A stretch of 28,279 nt of DNA from Ardenticatenaceae bacterium (GTDB lineage: Bacteria; Chloroflexota; Anaerolineae; Promineifilales; Promineifilaceae). This document shows, piece by piece, positions 27,597 through 28,279 of this stretch (positions are counted from its first letter, which is position 1; every line of letters begins with the position of its first letter). The DNA is taken from the NCBI GenBank assembly GCA_020634315.1, contig JACKBV010000042.1, forward strand, positions 1 through 28,279. The letters are read 5' to 3'. The translations under genes and the position numbers were made by a program. Below the pieces are notes generated by a model, which did no database searches, was not told the origin of the DNA, and saw only the letters and a program-made list of their open reading frames with translations.

Positions 27597-28279
27597 ATGA
27601 AGGAGACAGACGTAATTACCCATGATGTCCTTGTTGTGGGTGCTGGCCTGGCTGGAACCTGGGCGGCACTGGCGGCAGGACGGGAAGGTGTCCAAGATAT
27701 TGGCGTGCTGTCCAAGCTCCACCCACTTCGTTCCCACAGCGGCGCGGCCCAAGGCGGCATTGCAGCATCCCTCAGCAATGTACGCCCGGTCGCCGGTACC
27801 GGCCCTCGTGGCCCATTGGAACCGGTGCCTCCTGGTGACGAATTGGTGGATAGCTGGGAACTGCACATGTTCGACACGATTAAGGGGTCGGACTGGCTAG
27901 GCGATCAGGATGCCATCGAGATTATGGTGAAGGAAGCGCCAGAAGTGATTTATGAGTATGAGCACATGGGCTGTGTGTTTAGTCGGTTGCCAGACGGCCG
28001 CATCGCGCAGCGCCGCTTCGGCGGACACAGCGCCCCACGCGCCAATTACTCGGCCGATTACACCGGCCATGTGCTGCTGCACACAATTCACGAGCAGGCG
28101 CTGCGACATGGCGTTAAGTTTTACCCGGAATGGTACTGCCTGGATTTGATCATCGAGGATAACATTTGCCGCGGCATCGTGGCGATGGATGTTGTTTCCG
28201 GCAAGCTATATACCATGCGGGCAAAGGCGGTGATGTTTGGCACAGGTGGATACGGCCGTGCCTGGAAAATCACCTCCAA
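27597..28279 (+). CDS. sdhA: Succinate dehydrogenase/fumarate reductase flavoprotein subunit, N-terminal part
   Basis: Catalytic subunit of complex II, oxidising succinate to fumarate at a covalently bound FAD and passing electrons to the Fe-S subunit. About 227 residues are visible before the window ends with no stop. The FAD dinucleotide loop is VLVVGAGLAGTWAAL, the FAD-linking histidine is H47 in RSHSGAAQGGIAA, and SWELHMFDTIKGSDWLGDQDAI followed by FGGHSAPRANYSADYTGHVLLHTI matches the conserved core. A Pro/Gly-rich stretch of about 23 residues (about 62-84, VRPVAGTGPRGPLEPVPPG) is inserted after the FAD histidine compared with E. coli SdhA. AAGGA 7 nt before ATG 27597 supports the start. 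No upstream sdhC or sdhD is present, so other subunits should lie downstream or elsewhere. Confidence 0.95.
   Translation, partial: MKETDVITHDVLVVGAGLAGTWAALAAGREGVQDIGVLSKLHPLRSHSGAAQGGIAASLSNVRPVAGTGPRGPLEPVPPGDELVDSWELHMFDTIKGSDWLGDQDAIEIMVKEAPEVIYEYEHMGCVFSRLPDGRIAQRRFGGHSAPRANYSADYTGHVLLHTIHEQALRHGVKFYPEWYCLDLIIEDNICRGIVAMDVVSGKLYTMRAKAVMFGTGGYGRAWKITS

Noticed and set aside
27515..27877. A minus-strand frame overlapping the start of sdhA
   Set aside because: The plus-strand frame gives unmistakable SdhA with a ribosome-binding site; it was only less visible because it has no stop before the window ends.

Overview
This window looks like a chromosomal segment from a Chloroflexota bacterium, probably an Anaerolineae-like or Ardenticatenia-like filament. 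That placement is inferred from the gene set: MreBCD/PBP2 linked to wall-glycan transferases, a kinase fused to a sulfatase-modifying-factor-like domain, amidase and SGNH lipoprotein genes, and a dedicated exosortase. No rRNA marker is present. Gene density is high, many starts overlap the previous stop (ATGA, GTGA or TTGA), and no phage, insertion sequence, tRNA or CRISPR array is seen.

Layout: (1) 1-1859 (+): the end of a GT4 glycosyltransferase and a polyprenyl-phosphate sugar-1-phosphate transferase, the tail of a surface polysaccharide cluster. (2) 1856-2275 (-): a small unknown protein. (3) 2533-9429 (+): mreB, mreC, mreD and a class B PBP (elongasome), followed by a GT4 and a WecG/TagA-type transferase, so cell shape and wall glycopolymer genes are consecutive. 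(4) 9459-12932 (-): a tightly coupled set of a Zn alcohol dehydrogenase, a conserved unknown, a sulfotransferase and a membrane protein resembling a sensor domain without its kinase. (5) 13121-15243 (-): an amidase and an SGNH-hydrolase lipoprotein. (6) 15480-16112 (+): a Nudix hydrolase behind a long perfect palindrome. (7) 16154-19988 (-): a CPA2 antiporter with RCK domains and a membrane Ser/Thr kinase fused to an FGE-like sensor. (8) 20245-24716 (+): an exosortase fused to an EpsI-like domain, immediately followed by a multi-pass VIT/VWA protein ending in a PEP-CTERM signal, apparently its own substrate. (9) 24989-28279 (+): an ArsB/NhaD/P-protein-like transporter, a universal stress protein, and the start of sdhA, which runs off the window.

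Three kinds of non-genic structure stand out. First, the 10-bp palindrome AACGGCCGTT occurs at least 26 times (random expectation about 0.03). It is nearly always inside genes, 22 of 24 coding copies are read as Thr-Ala-Val, and none lies between 418 and 7919. It is a HIP1-like highly iterated palindrome with a different sequence from the cyanobacterial one. Second, a family of intergenic palindromic repeats built on CCTCCCGGAGG occurs at three loci; one supplies the last residues and stop codon of the PEP-CTERM protein. Third, three genes have a TATAAT-like box exactly 7 nt before the start codon and no Shine-Dalgarno sequence, which predicts leaderless mRNAs.
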